Assembly: GCF_900177515.1 (NCBI RefSeq)
Contig: NZ_FXAK01000007.1
Location: 1,844,501-1,908,500 of the forward strand
DNA: 64,000 nucleotides
DNA from: Azospirillum oryzae
Lineage (GTDB): Bacteria > Pseudomonadota > Alphaproteobacteria > Azospirillales > Azospirillaceae
Direction: 5' to 3'
Positions within the stretch are counted from its first letter, which is position 1, and each line of letters starts with the position of its first letter. The notes beneath the pieces were generated by a model. That model saw only the letters and a list, made by a program, of their open reading frames with translations, did no database searches and was not told where the DNA came from. This document shows, piece by piece, positions 10,522 through 19,304 of the stretch. A program made the translations under genes and the position numbers.

Positions 10522-12417
10522 ATGCTGCACATCAATGACCTGACCTTCCGCTTCGGCGGCCGAGTGTTGTTCGACCACGCGACGGCGGTGGTGCCCAAGG
10601 GGCATCGCGTGGCGCTGGTCGGGCGCAACGGCACCGGGAAATCGACCCTGCTGAAGCTGATCTCGGGCCAGCTGCAGACCGATGCCGGCGCCGTTACCCT
10701 GCCGGCCGGCATGCGGATGGGCATGGTGGCGCAGGAGGCCCCCAGCGGCCCGACGACGCTGATCGACGCCGTGCTGGCTGCCGACACCGAACGCACCGCC
10801 CTGCTTGCGGAGGCCGAGACGGCGACCGACCCGATGCGCATCGGCGAAATCCACGCGAGATTGGCCGACATCGAGGCGCATTCGGCCCCGTCGCGCGCGG
10901 CGCAGGTGCTGTCCGGCCTGGGCTTCGACGCCGAGGCGCAACAGCGGCCCTGCTCCGACTTCTCCGGCGGCTGGCGGATGCGCGTGGCGCTGGCCGGCGT
11001 GCTGTTCTCCCGGCCCGACCTGCTGCTGCTGGACGAGCCGACCAACCACCTCGACCTCGAAGCGACGATCTGGCTCGAGGGCTATCTGAAGAATTACCCG
11101 CACACCATCCTGCTGGTCAGCCATGACCGCGAGCTGCTGAACGCGGTGCCGACCACGACGATCCATATCGACCAGGGCAAGCTCGTCACCTACAGCGGCA
11201 ATTACGACCAGTTCCTGGCGCAGCGCCGCGCCAACCAGGAACGCATCGCCTCCATGGCCGCCAAGCAGGAGGCGCGGCGCAAGCACATGATGTCCTATGT
11301 CGACCGCTTCCGCTTCAAGGCCAGCAAGGCCCGTCAGGCGCAGAGCCGCCTGAAACTGCTGGAGAAGATGGAGTCGATCACGCTGATGGAGGACGATCCG
11401 GAGGTCGTCTTCAACTTCCCGCCGCCCGACGAGCTGGCGCCGCCGCTGATCGCGCTGGAGGGGGTGAGCATCGGCTATGGCGACAAGGTGATCCTGCGGC
11501 GGGTCAACCTGCGCATCGACATGGAGGACCGCATCGGCCTGCTGGGCGCCAACGGCAACGGCAAGTCGACGCTGGTCAAGCTGCTGGCCAACCGGCTGGT
11601 TCCGATGGCCGGCGAGATGCGGCGGTCGTCCAAGCTGCGCATCGGCTATTTCGCCCAGCATCAGGCCGAGGAGCTGGACCTGTCGCTGACGCCGATCCAG
11701 CAGACCCAGCGCATCATGCCGCTGGCACTGGAGGAGAAGGTGCGTGCCCATCTGGGCCGCTTCGGCTTCCCCCAGGCGAAGGCGGAGACCAAGATCGCCA
11801 ACCTGTCGGGCGGCGAGAAGGCACGGCTTCTGCTGGCGCTGATGAGCCGGGAAGTCCCGCACATCCTGATGCTGGACGAACCGACCAACCATCTGGACAT
11901 CGACAGCCGCGAAGCGCTGATCGAGGCGATCAACGACTTCCCCGGCGCCGTCATCATCATCAGCCACGACCCCCACCTGATCGAGATGACGGTGGACCGG
12001 CTGCTGCTTGTCGCCGACGGCACGGTTCAGGCCTATGACGGCGATCTGGACGACTACCGCCGTTACCTGCTCGACCGCGCAAAGGCGGAGCGGGCAGTTG
12101 CCAAGGGCGGTGCGGAGCGGGACGCCGGGCCGAACAAGAAGGACCAGCGCCGCGCGGCGGCCGAGGCGCGCACGGCGCTCGCCCCGTTGAAGCGCAAGGC
12201 CACCGACGCCGAGGCGCTGGTGACCAAGCTGAGCGAGGAGAAGCGCAAGATCGAGGCGAAGATGGCCGACCCCGCGCTCTACAGCGGCCCGTCGGACAAG
12301 CTGACCAAGCTGCAGATCGACCTGGGCACGGTGGAGAAGAAGCTGGCGACCGCAGAGGAAACCTGGCTGGAGGCGCTCGAGCTCTATGAGAGCGCCGCGG
12401 CGGAGGCCGGCGTTTGA
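10522..12417 (+). CDS. yheS: ABC-F family ATPase, YheS type
   Basis: This 631-residue protein has two ABC ATPase domains in one chain and no membrane segment, as in ribosome-associated ABC-F factors. Walker A motifs are GRNGTGKST (34-42) and GANGNGKST (about 341-349). Signatures are FSGGWRMR and LSGGEKAR, and both Walker B regions end in DEPTNHLD. The linker DRFRFKASKARQAQSRLKLL and the C-terminal coiled coil ending in TWLEALELYES resemble E. coli YheS more than Uup or EttA. ATG 10522 gives the family N-terminus. It is divergent from betB and its stop overlaps the start of the next gene. The likely role is in translation, not transport. Confidence 0.92.
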   Translation: MLHINDLTFRFGGRVLFDHATAVVPKGHRVALVGRNGTGKSTLLKLISGQLQTDAGAVTLPAGMRMGMVAQEAPSGPTTLIDAVLAADTERTALLAEAETATDPMRIGEIHARLADIEAHSAPSRAAQVLSGLGFDAEAQQRPCSDFSGGWRMRVALAGVLFSRPDLLLLDEPTNHLDLEATIWLEGYLKNYPHTILLVSHDRELLNAVPTTTIHIDQGKLVTYSGNYDQFLAQRRANQERIASMAAKQEARRKHMMSYVDRFRFKASKARQAQSRLKLLEKMESITLMEDDPEVVFNFPPPDELAPPLIALEGVSIGYGDKVILRRVNLRIDMEDRIGLLGANGNGKSTLVKLLANRLVPMAGEMRRSSKLRIGYFAQHQAEELDLSLTPIQQTQRIMPLALEEKVRAHLGRFGFPQAKAETKIANLSGGEKARLLLALMSREVPHILMLDEPTNHLDIDSREALIEAINDFPGAVIIISHDPHLIEMTVDRLLLVADGTVQAYDGDLDDYRRYLLDRAKAERAVAKGGAERDAGPNKKDQRRAAAEARTALAPLKRKATDAEALVTKLSEEKRKIEAKMADPALYSGPSDKLTKLQIDLGTVEKKLATAEETWLEALELYESAAAEAGV

Positions 12418-13118
12418 ACGCCGATCACCACATCGACCACCCGCTCGCCGATGATGCCGGCGAGCCGCAGCGTGACGGAGCCATCGCCCTGCCCGCGCTG
12501 TGCGATGCGGTGGAGGAAGAGCGCACGTCGGACGTGCTGGCCCGGTTCCGCGCCAACCTGCCGGCCGGGCGGGTCACGTTGGGCGACCTGATCCGGGCTC
12601 TCGGTGACCGGTCGCTTGGCACCATCCTGCTGGCGCTGTCGCTGCCCACCATCGCGCCGGTGCCGCTGGGCGTGTCCTGCCTGTTCGACCTGCCGATCGT
12701 GCTCTACACCGCCCAACTCGCCTTCGGCCGGCGCGGGGCGCGGCTGCCGGACTGGCTGCTGCGGCGATCCATCGGCACCGGGCTGGCGGCACGCACGCTG
12801 GACGCCGCCATGCCGCGCCTGACCGGGATCGAGCGGATGCTGAAGCCGAGGCTGCACCGGCTCGCCCGCATCGACCAGGAGCGCTGGTTCGGGCTGCTGC
12901 TGTTCATCCTGACGCTGACCTGCATCGTGCCGCTGCCGCTGACCGGCTGGCTGCCGGGCTTCGCGCTGGTGCTGATCTCGCTGGGGCTGATCGAGCGCGA
13001 CGGCGGCGCCATCGGCATCGGGCTGGGGCTGACCGTGGCGGCGCTGGTGTTCTTGACGCTGGTGGCGAGCGGCCTGTCATACGCAGGTCACCATCTTATG
13101 GCAGCTACTCCGCTGTAG
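12414..13118 (+). CDS. ExoD-family membrane protein
   Basis: This 234-residue protein fits the ExoD family, first linked to exopolysaccharide synthesis and alkali sensitivity in rhizobia; its biochemical role is unknown. After a soluble N-terminus of about 60 residues comes LGDRSLGTILLALSLPTIAPVPLG, the family hallmark. Further hydrophobic segments follow at about 92-108, 160-190 and 195-228. The apparent start is a TTG at 12414 that overlaps the yheS stop (TTGA), which implies translational coupling. A later start is possible because the first 20 residues carry no family features. Confidence 0.85.
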   Translation: MNADHHIDHPLADDAGEPQRDGAIALPALCDAVEEERTSDVLARFRANLPAGRVTLGDLIRALGDRSLGTILLALSLPTIAPVPLGVSCLFDLPIVLYTAQLAFGRRGARLPDWLLRRSIGTGLAARTLDAAMPRLTGIERMLKPRLHRLARIDQERWFGLLLFILTLTCIVPLPLTGWLPGFALVLISLGLIERDGGAIGIGLGLTVAALVFLTLVASGLSYAGHHLMAATPL

Positions 13119-13161
13119 GGTGAGCCACGGATGGGCCGCCCCGATCCAGGGAGGCCCACAG

Positions 13162-13749
13162 ATGAGTCGGACCGCACCCGCGCCGCTTTCCGAATCCTGG
13201 CTGTTCTTCCGCCGCTGGCTGGCCGATCCCTGGGCGATGGGCTCGGTCGTCCCGTCCTCCCCGGCGCTGCGGCGGCGCATCACCCGCGAGATCCGTTGCG
13301 AGCCTGACGAGGCGGTGGTCGAGTTCGGCGGCGGCACCGGCCCGATCACCGCCGCGATCCTGGAGTCCGGCATCCCGGCCGACCGGCTCTACAGCTTCGA
13401 AATCGACCGCAACCTCGCCAGCCATCTGCGCGCCCGCTGCCCCGCCGTCACCGTCATCGCCGACGATTGCCGCAAGGCGCCGGACCTGCTGGGCGAGGCG
13501 CTGTGCGGTAAGGTCGGCACGGTGGTGATCGGCATCCCGATGATCACCTTCCCGCTGGAGTTCCAGCGCGAGGTGCTGGACGCCACCTTCCGCATCCTGC
13601 GGCCGGGCGGGCGCTTCCTGCTCTACAGCTTCATGCCGCACTCGCCGCTGAACCGCGCGGCGTTGGGGTTGAAGGGCGAGAGGCTGGGATTCACCGTGCG
13701 GAACCTGCCGCCGGCCTCGGTCTGGGGATACCGCCGCGCCGGAGAGTGA
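13162..13749 (+). CDS. Class I SAM-dependent methyltransferase, PmtA-like (phospholipid N-methyltransferase)
   Basis: The 195-residue protein opens with FFRRWLADPWAMGSVVPSSPALRRRI, typical of the rhizobial PmtA group that methylates phosphatidylethanolamine towards phosphatidylcholine. The SAM-binding motif I is VVEFGGGTGPIT, with an acidic residue after the next strand (SFEIDRN). GGAGG lies 7 bases before ATG 13162. It is soluble and lacks a signal peptide. The related rRNA adenine dimethylase fold shares motif I, but the N-terminal block favours lipid methylation. It follows the ExoD gene by 43 bp. The choline oxidation operon is 3 kb away, which fits the theme but does not prove a link. 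Confidence 0.7.
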   Translation: MSRTAPAPLSESWLFFRRWLADPWAMGSVVPSSPALRRRITREIRCEPDEAVVEFGGGTGPITAAILESGIPADRLYSFEIDRNLASHLRARCPAVTVIADDCRKAPDLLGEALCGKVGTVVIGIPMITFPLEFQREVLDATFRILRPGGRFLLYSFMPHSPLNRAALGLKGERLGFTVRNLPPASVWGYRRAGE

Positions 13750-13792
13750 TAGAGTCGCCTCCCTCCGGTCACCCATTCAAGTGAGGGTCGTC

Positions 13793-14185
13793 ATGAAGTT
13801 CGGCTATACGATTCTCTACGTTCCCGATGTCGCCGCGTCGCTGGCCTTCTTCGAGAAAGCTTTCGGGCTGAACCGCCGCTTCCTCGCCGAAACCGGCGAC
13901 TATGGCGAGTTGGACACCGGCACCACCACCCTGTCCTTCGCCAGCCAGGAATTGGCTTTGTCGCACCACCCCGCCGGCTATGTGTTCGGCAGCACCAGTG
14001 ATAAGCCATTGGGGGTCGAGATCGCCCTGGTCACCGACGATGTGGAGGCGGCGCACGCCACCGCACTGACCGCCGGTGCCACCGAGCTGGCACCGCCAAA
14101 GGCCATGCCGTGGGGCCAAACCGTGTCCTTCATCCGCTGTCCCGACGGCACCCTGGTGGAGCTGTGCACGCCGGTCGGAGGCTGA
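13793..14185 (+). CDS. VOC-superfamily (glyoxalase/bleomycin-resistance fold) protein
   Basis: The 130-residue protein starts at ATG 13793 with GAGGG 6 bases upstream; a GTG four codons earlier is less likely. It shows the paired beta-alpha-beta-beta-beta pattern: YTILYVPDVAASLAFFEKAFGL at the N-terminus and GVEIALVTDDVEAAHATALTAGA in the second half, ending SFIRCPDGTLVELCTPV. The terminal Glu of LVELC is a usual metal ligand. Members are metal-dependent lyases, dioxygenases or antibiotic-binding proteins. The substrate is not predictable here. It stands as a short separate gene between the methyltransferase and the YdcF protein. Confidence 0.85.
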   Translation: MKFGYTILYVPDVAASLAFFEKAFGLNRRFLAETGDYGELDTGTTTLSFASQELALSHHPAGYVFGSTSDKPLGVEIALVTDDVEAAHATALTAGATELAPPKAMPWGQTVSFIRCPDGTLVELCTPVGG

Positions 14186-14259
14186 CGGCACTGAGAGCGA
14201 CCGCGGTTGCTCCACCCCAACCGCCCCGCTTATGCTCCGCCCCCTCCCCCTTCACCATC

Positions 14260-15066
14260 GTGAGCGTGCCGGTGCTGTCCTTCATCCTGTCGAAGCTGCT
14301 GTGGGGCGTCTTCGCGCCCGGCAATGCGCTGGTGCTGGCGGTGGCGCTTGGGGCGGTGCTGCTGCGGACGCGGCGCTGGCGGCGCGCCGGGCGGCGGCTG
14401 GTGACGCTGGCGGCGGTGCTGCTTCTGCTGGTCATGTATACGGGGGTGGGCGCGCTGGTCGCCGTACCGCTGGAGAACCGTTTCCCGCGGGTGGAGCCGG
14501 AGGGACGGATCAACGGCATCATCATGCTGGGCGGCGCGGTCAACCCGCCGATCACCGCCGACCGCGGAGATCCCTCCGTCAATGAGGCGGCCGAGCGCAT
14601 CCTGGGCTTCGCCGACCTCGTCCGCCGCCATCCAGAGGCCAAGGCGGTCTTCACCGGCGGGTCCGGCCGGCTGCTGGGACAGGAATACAAGGAGGACGTC
14701 ACCGCCCGCGCCGCCCTGCTCCAGGCGGGCATACCCGAAGACCGCGTGATCTATGAGGCGGAGTCCCGCAATACCTGGGAGAACGCGGTCTTCAGCAAGG
14801 AGATGGTCAAGCCGGCGCCGGGGGACCGCTGGGTCCTCGTCACGTCGGCCATGCACATGCCGCGGTCGGTCGGCATCTTCCGGCAGATCGGGTGGGAGGT
14901 TATCCCCTACCCCGTCGACTACCGCACCCGCCATGACGCCAAGCCCTACCTGCGCTTCGAGTTCGGACAGAATCTGGTGATCCTCGACGACGCGGTGCGT
15001 GAGTGGATCGGGCTGACCGCCTATTGGCTGATGGGCCGGACCGAAAGCCTGTTCCCCGCCCCCTGA
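14260..15066 (+). CDS. YdcF/ElyC-like DUF218 membrane protein
   Basis: Starting at GTG 14260 the protein has 268 residues, close to E. coli ElyC (259). Two N-terminal hydrophobic segments (about 3-24 and 40-62) precede the DUF218 domain. Family blocks are IIMLGGAVNPP, AVFTGGSGRLLGQEYKED, ESRNTWENAVFSKE and VLVTSAMHMPRSVGIF. ElyC acts in lipid-carrier and envelope metabolism in E. coli, but the exact reaction of the family is unsettled. No good ribosome-binding site precedes the GTG; another GTG two codons later is equally possible. A longer N-terminal extension is open but overlaps the VOC gene and looks non-coding. Confidence 0.85.
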   Translation: MSVPVLSFILSKLLWGVFAPGNALVLAVALGAVLLRTRRWRRAGRRLVTLAAVLLLLVMYTGVGALVAVPLENRFPRVEPEGRINGIIMLGGAVNPPITADRGDPSVNEAAERILGFADLVRRHPEAKAVFTGGSGRLLGQEYKEDVTARAALLQAGIPEDRVIYEAESRNTWENAVFSKEMVKPAPGDRWVLVTSAMHMPRSVGIFRQIGWEVIPYPVDYRTRHDAKPYLRFEFGQNLVILDDAVREWIGLTAYWLMGRTESLFPAP

Positions 15067-15199
15067 CGGTCCGGCCCGCGCATGGGCTGTGTCATCGTGT
15101 TTCTGCCGCGTTCGAGGCATTGGCGCGGCGATGCCAACCCGCTAGAGTGCCGCCGCCCCGGCGTTCCGGCCGGGTTTGGGGAAGGAAGGGGTTTGGCGG

Positions 15200-16159
15200 A
15201 TGCGTCGCTGGCGCGGGGTGAGCAGGGTCGTCGTGCTGGTAGGCGTGGCAGCGCTCGCCGCCTGCGCGCAGAAGCCCGCCGTCACCGGATCAGGCCTTCC
15301 GACCAGCGGCGTCTACAAGGTGGGCAAGCCTTATCAGATCAACGGCGTCTGGTACTATCCCAAGGAAGATTACGGCTACGACGAGACCGGCATCGCCTCG
15401 TGGTACGGCCCCGGCTTCCATGAGAAGGCCACCGCCAACGGCGAGATCTACGACCAGAACGAATTGACCGCCGCACACAAGACGCTGCCGATGCCGAGTC
15501 TGGTACGGGTGACCAACCTGGACAACGGCCGGTCGATCGTGGTGCGCGTCAACGACCGGGGCCCCTACGCCAACGGCCGCATCATCGACATGTCGCGCCG
15601 CGGCGCCCAGCTGCTGGGCTTCGACGGTCCCGGCACCGCCAAGGTGCGCGTGCAGATCCTGGCCGAGGAAAGCCGCGCCATCGCCGCCGCCGCGCGCCAG
15701 GGCACGCCCGCCCCGATGCTGGCCGAACTCGACGGCCCGCCGCCGAAGGCCGCTCCGCGCGGTCGGATCGAGGTGACTGGGCCGGCCGGACCGGTGACGA
15801 CACTGGCCGCCGCCCGCCCGGCGGTGGTCGGTGCCCCCATCCCGCCGCCCGCCACCGTCGCCGGCAGCATGTCGGAGGGACGCTTCGTGCCGGCCCCCGT
15901 CGTGGCGCAATTGCCGGTGAAAGCCCATGAGGCCATCTATGTGCAGGTCGGCGCCTTCGGCAGCGAGGAGAATGTGGCGAAGGCCCGCGCCCGGCTGTCG
16001 GCCATCGGACAGCAGGCCAGCGTCAGCCGGACCCGGTCGGCCGGCATGACCCTGCACCGTGTCCGCGTCGGCCCGCTGGACAGCGTCGACCGGGCCGACA
16101 GCCTGCTGAACCAGATCATTCAGGCCGGCCTTACGGAGGCCAAAATCGTGGTGGATTGA
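15200..16159 (+). CDS. rlpA: RlpA septal-ring lipoprotein with SPOR domain
   Basis: This 319-residue protein has a lipoprotein signal, with lipobox LAAC placing the acylated Cys at 22. The double-psi beta-barrel follows: GIASWYGPGFHEKATANGE, then HKTLPMPSLVRVTNL and VRVNDRGPYANGRIIDMS, containing the catalytic Asp. A Pro/Ala-rich linker leads to a C-terminal SPOR domain (about 245-318, beginning IYVQVGAFGSEENVAKA). SPOR binds denuded glycan at the septum. RlpA in some species is a lytic transglycosylase acting on strands lacking stem peptides. It lies upstream of the dacC carboxypeptidase, which makes functional sense. Confidence 0.95.
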   Translation: MRRWRGVSRVVVLVGVAALAACAQKPAVTGSGLPTSGVYKVGKPYQINGVWYYPKEDYGYDETGIASWYGPGFHEKATANGEIYDQNELTAAHKTLPMPSLVRVTNLDNGRSIVVRVNDRGPYANGRIIDMSRRGAQLLGFDGPGTAKVRVQILAEESRAIAAAARQGTPAPMLAELDGPPPKAAPRGRIEVTGPAGPVTTLAAARPAVVGAPIPPPATVAGSMSEGRFVPAPVVAQLPVKAHEAIYVQVGAFGSEENVAKARARLSAIGQQASVSRTRSAGMTLHRVRVGPLDSVDRADSLLNQIIQAGLTEAKIVVD

Positions 16160-16245
16160 TCCGGCCACCCGACGCTTACCCCGGCTGCTCTTCGCGAGCG
16201 CCAATGACCCATGCCTGTACCGAGTGCCCTTGGAGGATTGTTGCC

Positions 16246-17436
16246 ATGAACGCTGTTGTCGTCCGCCTGTGTGCCGTTTTCGGCCGTTCCGTTGCTGTTG
16301 CGGCCGGAATTGCGATGGCCGGGGCCACGATTGGCGCCGGCTTCACCGCGGTCTCGGTCCAGGCCGCGACCATCGACACGATCGCCAAGCAGGCGATCCT
16401 GGTCGATCTGACCTCTAACACCGTGCTGTTCGAGAAGAACGCCGACGAGCGCATGGCGCCCTCGTCGATGAGCAAGATCATGACCGCCTATCTGACCTTC
16501 GAGGCGATCAAGGCCGGCCGCCTGACGCTGGAAAGCACGCTGCCGGTCAGCGAGCGCGCCTGGCGGATGCAGGGTTCCAAGATGTTCGTGGAGCTTCACA
16601 ACAACATCAAGGTCGATGACCTCATCAAGGGCATGATCGTCCAGTCCGGCAACGACGCCTGCATCGTGCTGGCCGAAGGTCTGGCCGGGTCGGAAGGGTC
16701 CTTCGCCGAGCAGGCGAACCAGAAGGGGCGCGAGCTGGGGCTGAAGAACAGCAACTTCGTCAACGCCACCGGCTGGCCCGACCCCAACCACTATATGACC
16801 GCCCGCGATCTGGCGATCCTGGCCGAGCATCTGATCAAGGACTTCCCGGAATATTACCACTACTACTCGATCCGGGACTTCAAATATCACAACATCAACC
16901 AGGGCAACCGCAACCCGCTGTTGTACCGCGGCATGGATGTGGACGGCATGAAGACCGGCCACACCGAGGCCGGCGGCTATGGCCTGACCGCGTCGGGCGA
17001 GCGCGAGGGGCGGCGCCTGCTGCTGGTGGTGAACGGCCTGCCGACCATGCAGTCGCGCGCCGACGAATCGGCCCGGCTGATCGAGTGGGGCTTCCGTGAA
17101 TTCGCCTCCTACACCCTCTATAAGGGCGGCGAGACGATCGAGCAGGTGCCGGTCTGGCTGGGCGAGCAGGACAGCGTTCCCGTCACCGTGCCGCAGAACC
17201 TGAGCGTCACCATGGCCCGCAACGACCGTCCCGGCATGAAGGTGTCGCTGGTGAGCAGCGCGCCGGTTGCCGCCCCGATCAAGAAGGGCGACACTGTCGG
17301 CAAGCTGGTGATCTCCGCCCCCGGTTTCCCGGGCAAGGAGGTGCCGGTGGTGGCCGCGCAGGACGTGCCGAAGGCCGGCTTCGTCGGCCGCGCCTTCGCC
17401 GCCGCCAAATATCTCGTCTTCGGCAACAGCCTGTAA
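16246..17436 (+). CDS. dacC: D-alanyl-D-alanine carboxypeptidase (penicillin-binding protein 5/6 type)
   Basis: The 396-residue protein starts at ATG 16246 with GGAGG 9 bases upstream and carries a signal peptide ending near VQA-ATI (40). The serine-peptidase triad is complete: SxxK as S74-M-S-K77, SGN at 134-136, and KTG at 236-238. The C-terminal third (about 280-370) is the beta-rich PBP5 domain, and the end AAAKYLVFGNSL is consistent with membrane association. It trims the terminal D-Ala from stem pentapeptides. It follows rlpA by 86 bp and is followed directly by tmk, a conserved alphaproteobacterial order. Confidence 0.96.
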   Translation: MNAVVVRLCAVFGRSVAVAAGIAMAGATIGAGFTAVSVQAATIDTIAKQAILVDLTSNTVLFEKNADERMAPSSMSKIMTAYLTFEAIKAGRLTLESTLPVSERAWRMQGSKMFVELHNNIKVDDLIKGMIVQSGNDACIVLAEGLAGSEGSFAEQANQKGRELGLKNSNFVNATGWPDPNHYMTARDLAILAEHLIKDFPEYYHYYSIRDFKYHNINQGNRNPLLYRGMDVDGMKTGHTEAGGYGLTASGEREGRRLLLVVNGLPTMQSRADESARLIEWGFREFASYTLYKGGETIEQVPVWLGEQDSVPVTVPQNLSVTMARNDRPGMKVSLVSSAPVAAPIKKGDTVGKLVISAPGFPGKEVPVVAAQDVPKAGFVGRAFAAAKYLVFGNSL

Positions 17437-17438
17437 TC

Positions 17439-18119
17439 GTGACGACCATGCCGACCTCCTTCACCGCCTCCGCCAACCGTGGCCGCTTCATCACGCTGGA
17501 AGGCGGCGAAGGGGCCGGCAAGTCGACGCAGCTGCGCCGTCTGGCCGATACCCTGCGCGCCCGGGGCATCGACGTCGTCACGACGCGCGAGCCGGGCGGA
17601 TCGCCGGGGGCGGAGGAGATCCGCGGCCTGCTGGTGACCGGCGAGACCGGCCGCTGGAGCCCGGTGACGGAAGCGCTGCTGCACACTGCCGCCCGCCGCG
17701 ACCATCTGGAACGGACGGTGTGGCCGGCGCTGGAGGCCGGCAAGTGGGTGCTGTGCGACCGCTTCTTCGACAGCACCATGGCCTATCAGGGCTACGGGCT
17801 GGGGCTGGGGCGCGAGTTGGTGGAGACCCTGCAGCGGGCGGCGTTGGGCGAGTTCCGGCCCGACCTGACGCTGATCCTGGACATCGACGTCGAGCTGGGT
17901 CTGCGCCGCGCCGCCTCGCGCCATGGCGGCGAGGACCGCTATGAGCGGATGGACATCGGCTTTCACCAGCGCCTGCGCGACGGCTTCCTCGACATCGCCC
18001 GACGGGAGCCGGAGCGCTGCGCCGTCGTGGATGCCGATGCCGACCTGGACGGGGTGCAGGCCCGCGTGTGGGATGCCGTCGCCGGCCGGCTGGGGCTGGC
18101 CCAGGGGCTGGCGTCGTGA
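17439..18119 (+). CDS. tmk: Thymidylate kinase
   Basis: The 226-residue enzyme phosphorylates dTMP to dTDP. The P-loop is LEGGEGAGKSTQ (about 20-31). The DR[YF] motif appears as CDRFFDSTMAYQGYG, and TTREPGGSPGAEEIR is the nucleotide-binding loop. The lid region carries RAASRHGGEDRYERM. The start may be the GTG at 17439, 2 bases after the dacC stop, or the ATG at 17448; both precede the homologous region. Its stop overlaps the GTG of holB (GTGA), so the two are translationally coupled. Confidence 0.97.
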   Translation: MTTMPTSFTASANRGRFITLEGGEGAGKSTQLRRLADTLRARGIDVVTTREPGGSPGAEEIRGLLVTGETGRWSPVTEALLHTAARRDHLERTVWPALEAGKWVLCDRFFDSTMAYQGYGLGLGRELVETLQRAALGEFRPDLTLILDIDVELGLRRAASRHGGEDRYERMDIGFHQRLRDGFLDIARREPERCAVVDADADLDGVQARVWDAVAGRLGLAQGLAS

Positions 18120-19252
18120 GCAAGGCCCGCACATCCACCCCGGCGGCAACACCAGTTGCGGAGGAAGCGCTCGCCCCCCGGCGCAACCCGGACCTCGTCG
18201 GTCATGAGGAGGCGGAGCGGCGGCTGCTGGAGGCCTGGAACTCCGGCCGGCTGCCGCATGCCTGGCTGATCGGCGGTTCGCCGGGGATCGGCAAGGCGAC
18301 GCTGGCCTTCCGCTTCGCCCGCTTCGTCCTGGCGCAGGACCCGCCCGGAGACAGCCTGTTCGGCAATAGTCTCTTGGGCGGAGCGGCGCCGGCGACCTCG
18401 CTGCACATCGGGCCGGACCATCCGGTGTTCCGCCGGGTGGCGTCGGGCGGCCATGCCGACCTGCTGACCATCGAACGCCAGCGCGACGAGAAGAAGGGCC
18501 GGCTGAAGCGCGACATCGCGGTCGACGACGTGCGCAAGATCGGGCCGTTTCTGCGCCGCACCTCGGCGGAAGGCGGCTGGCGCGTCGCGGTGATCGACGG
18601 CGCCGACCGCATGAACCTGAGCGGCCTGAACGCCATCCTGAAAATCCTGGAGGAACCGCCGCCCGGCGCCCTGCTGCTGCTGGTCAGCGACAATCCCGGC
18701 GGCATGCTGCCGACCATCCGCTCGCGCTGCCGCAAGCTGACGCTGAAGCCGCTGGGCGAGGACACCGTCATCGATTTGCTGGGGCAGCACCGGCCGGACA
18801 TCGCCGCCGACGACCGCCCGGCGCTGGCCCGCCTGTCGGAGGGCAGCGTCGGCCGCTCCATCGATCTGGCCGATGCCGGCGGGCTGGCGCTGTACCGCGA
18901 GATGATCGGGCTGCTGTCCGACCTGCCGCGCATCGACATCGTCGCGGCGCACGCTTTCGGCGACAAGCTGACCCGCCGCCAAGACGACGGGATGTTCGAG
19001 ACGGCGACGGAGCTGCTGGTCTGGTGGCTCGCCCGCTTCGCCCGCTCGCTCGCCCGCGGATCCTGGCCGGCGGAGGTGGTGCCGGGCGAGGCCGCCCTGA
19101 TGACCCGGCTGGCCAACGCCCGCGGTCTTGAACGTTGGGTGGAGGTGTGGGAAAAGGTTCAGCGTCTTTTCGCGCGCGCGGAATCCGCAAACCTGGACCG
19201 CAAGCAGGTGGTCCTGAACGCTTTGGCAGCGCTGGAAGCGGCCGCCGCCTAG
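18116..19252 (+). CDS. holB: DNA polymerase III subunit delta prime
   Basis: The 378-residue clamp-loader subunit starts at a GTG that overlaps the tmk stop codon. The AAA+ fold is visible: a modified Walker A GGSPGIGKATLA, ADLLTIERQRDEKKGRLKRDIAVDDVR typical of bacterial delta prime, then VAVIDGADRMNLSGLNAILKILEEPP and the SRC motif IRSRCRKL. It works with gamma/tau and delta to load the beta clamp. The protein is slightly longer than E. coli HolB (334), which is usual for alphaproteobacteria. It is followed 52 bp later by metG. Confidence 0.95.
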   Translation: MSKARTSTPAATPVAEEALAPRRNPDLVGHEEAERRLLEAWNSGRLPHAWLIGGSPGIGKATLAFRFARFVLAQDPPGDSLFGNSLLGGAAPATSLHIGPDHPVFRRVASGGHADLLTIERQRDEKKGRLKRDIAVDDVRKIGPFLRRTSAEGGWRVAVIDGADRMNLSGLNAILKILEEPPPGALLLLVSDNPGGMLPTIRSRCRKLTLKPLGEDTVIDLLGQHRPDIAADDRPALARLSEGSVGRSIDLADAGGLALYREMIGLLSDLPRIDIVAAHAFGDKLTRRQDDGMFETATELLVWWLARFARSLARGSWPAEVVPGEAALMTRLANARGLERWVEVWEKVQRLFARAESANLDRKQVVLNALAALEAAAA

Positions 19253-19304
19253 CGTTGTTTCTTGAACCTGCCGGTTGAACCTGACTTGAAAGAAAGTGCC
19301 GCAA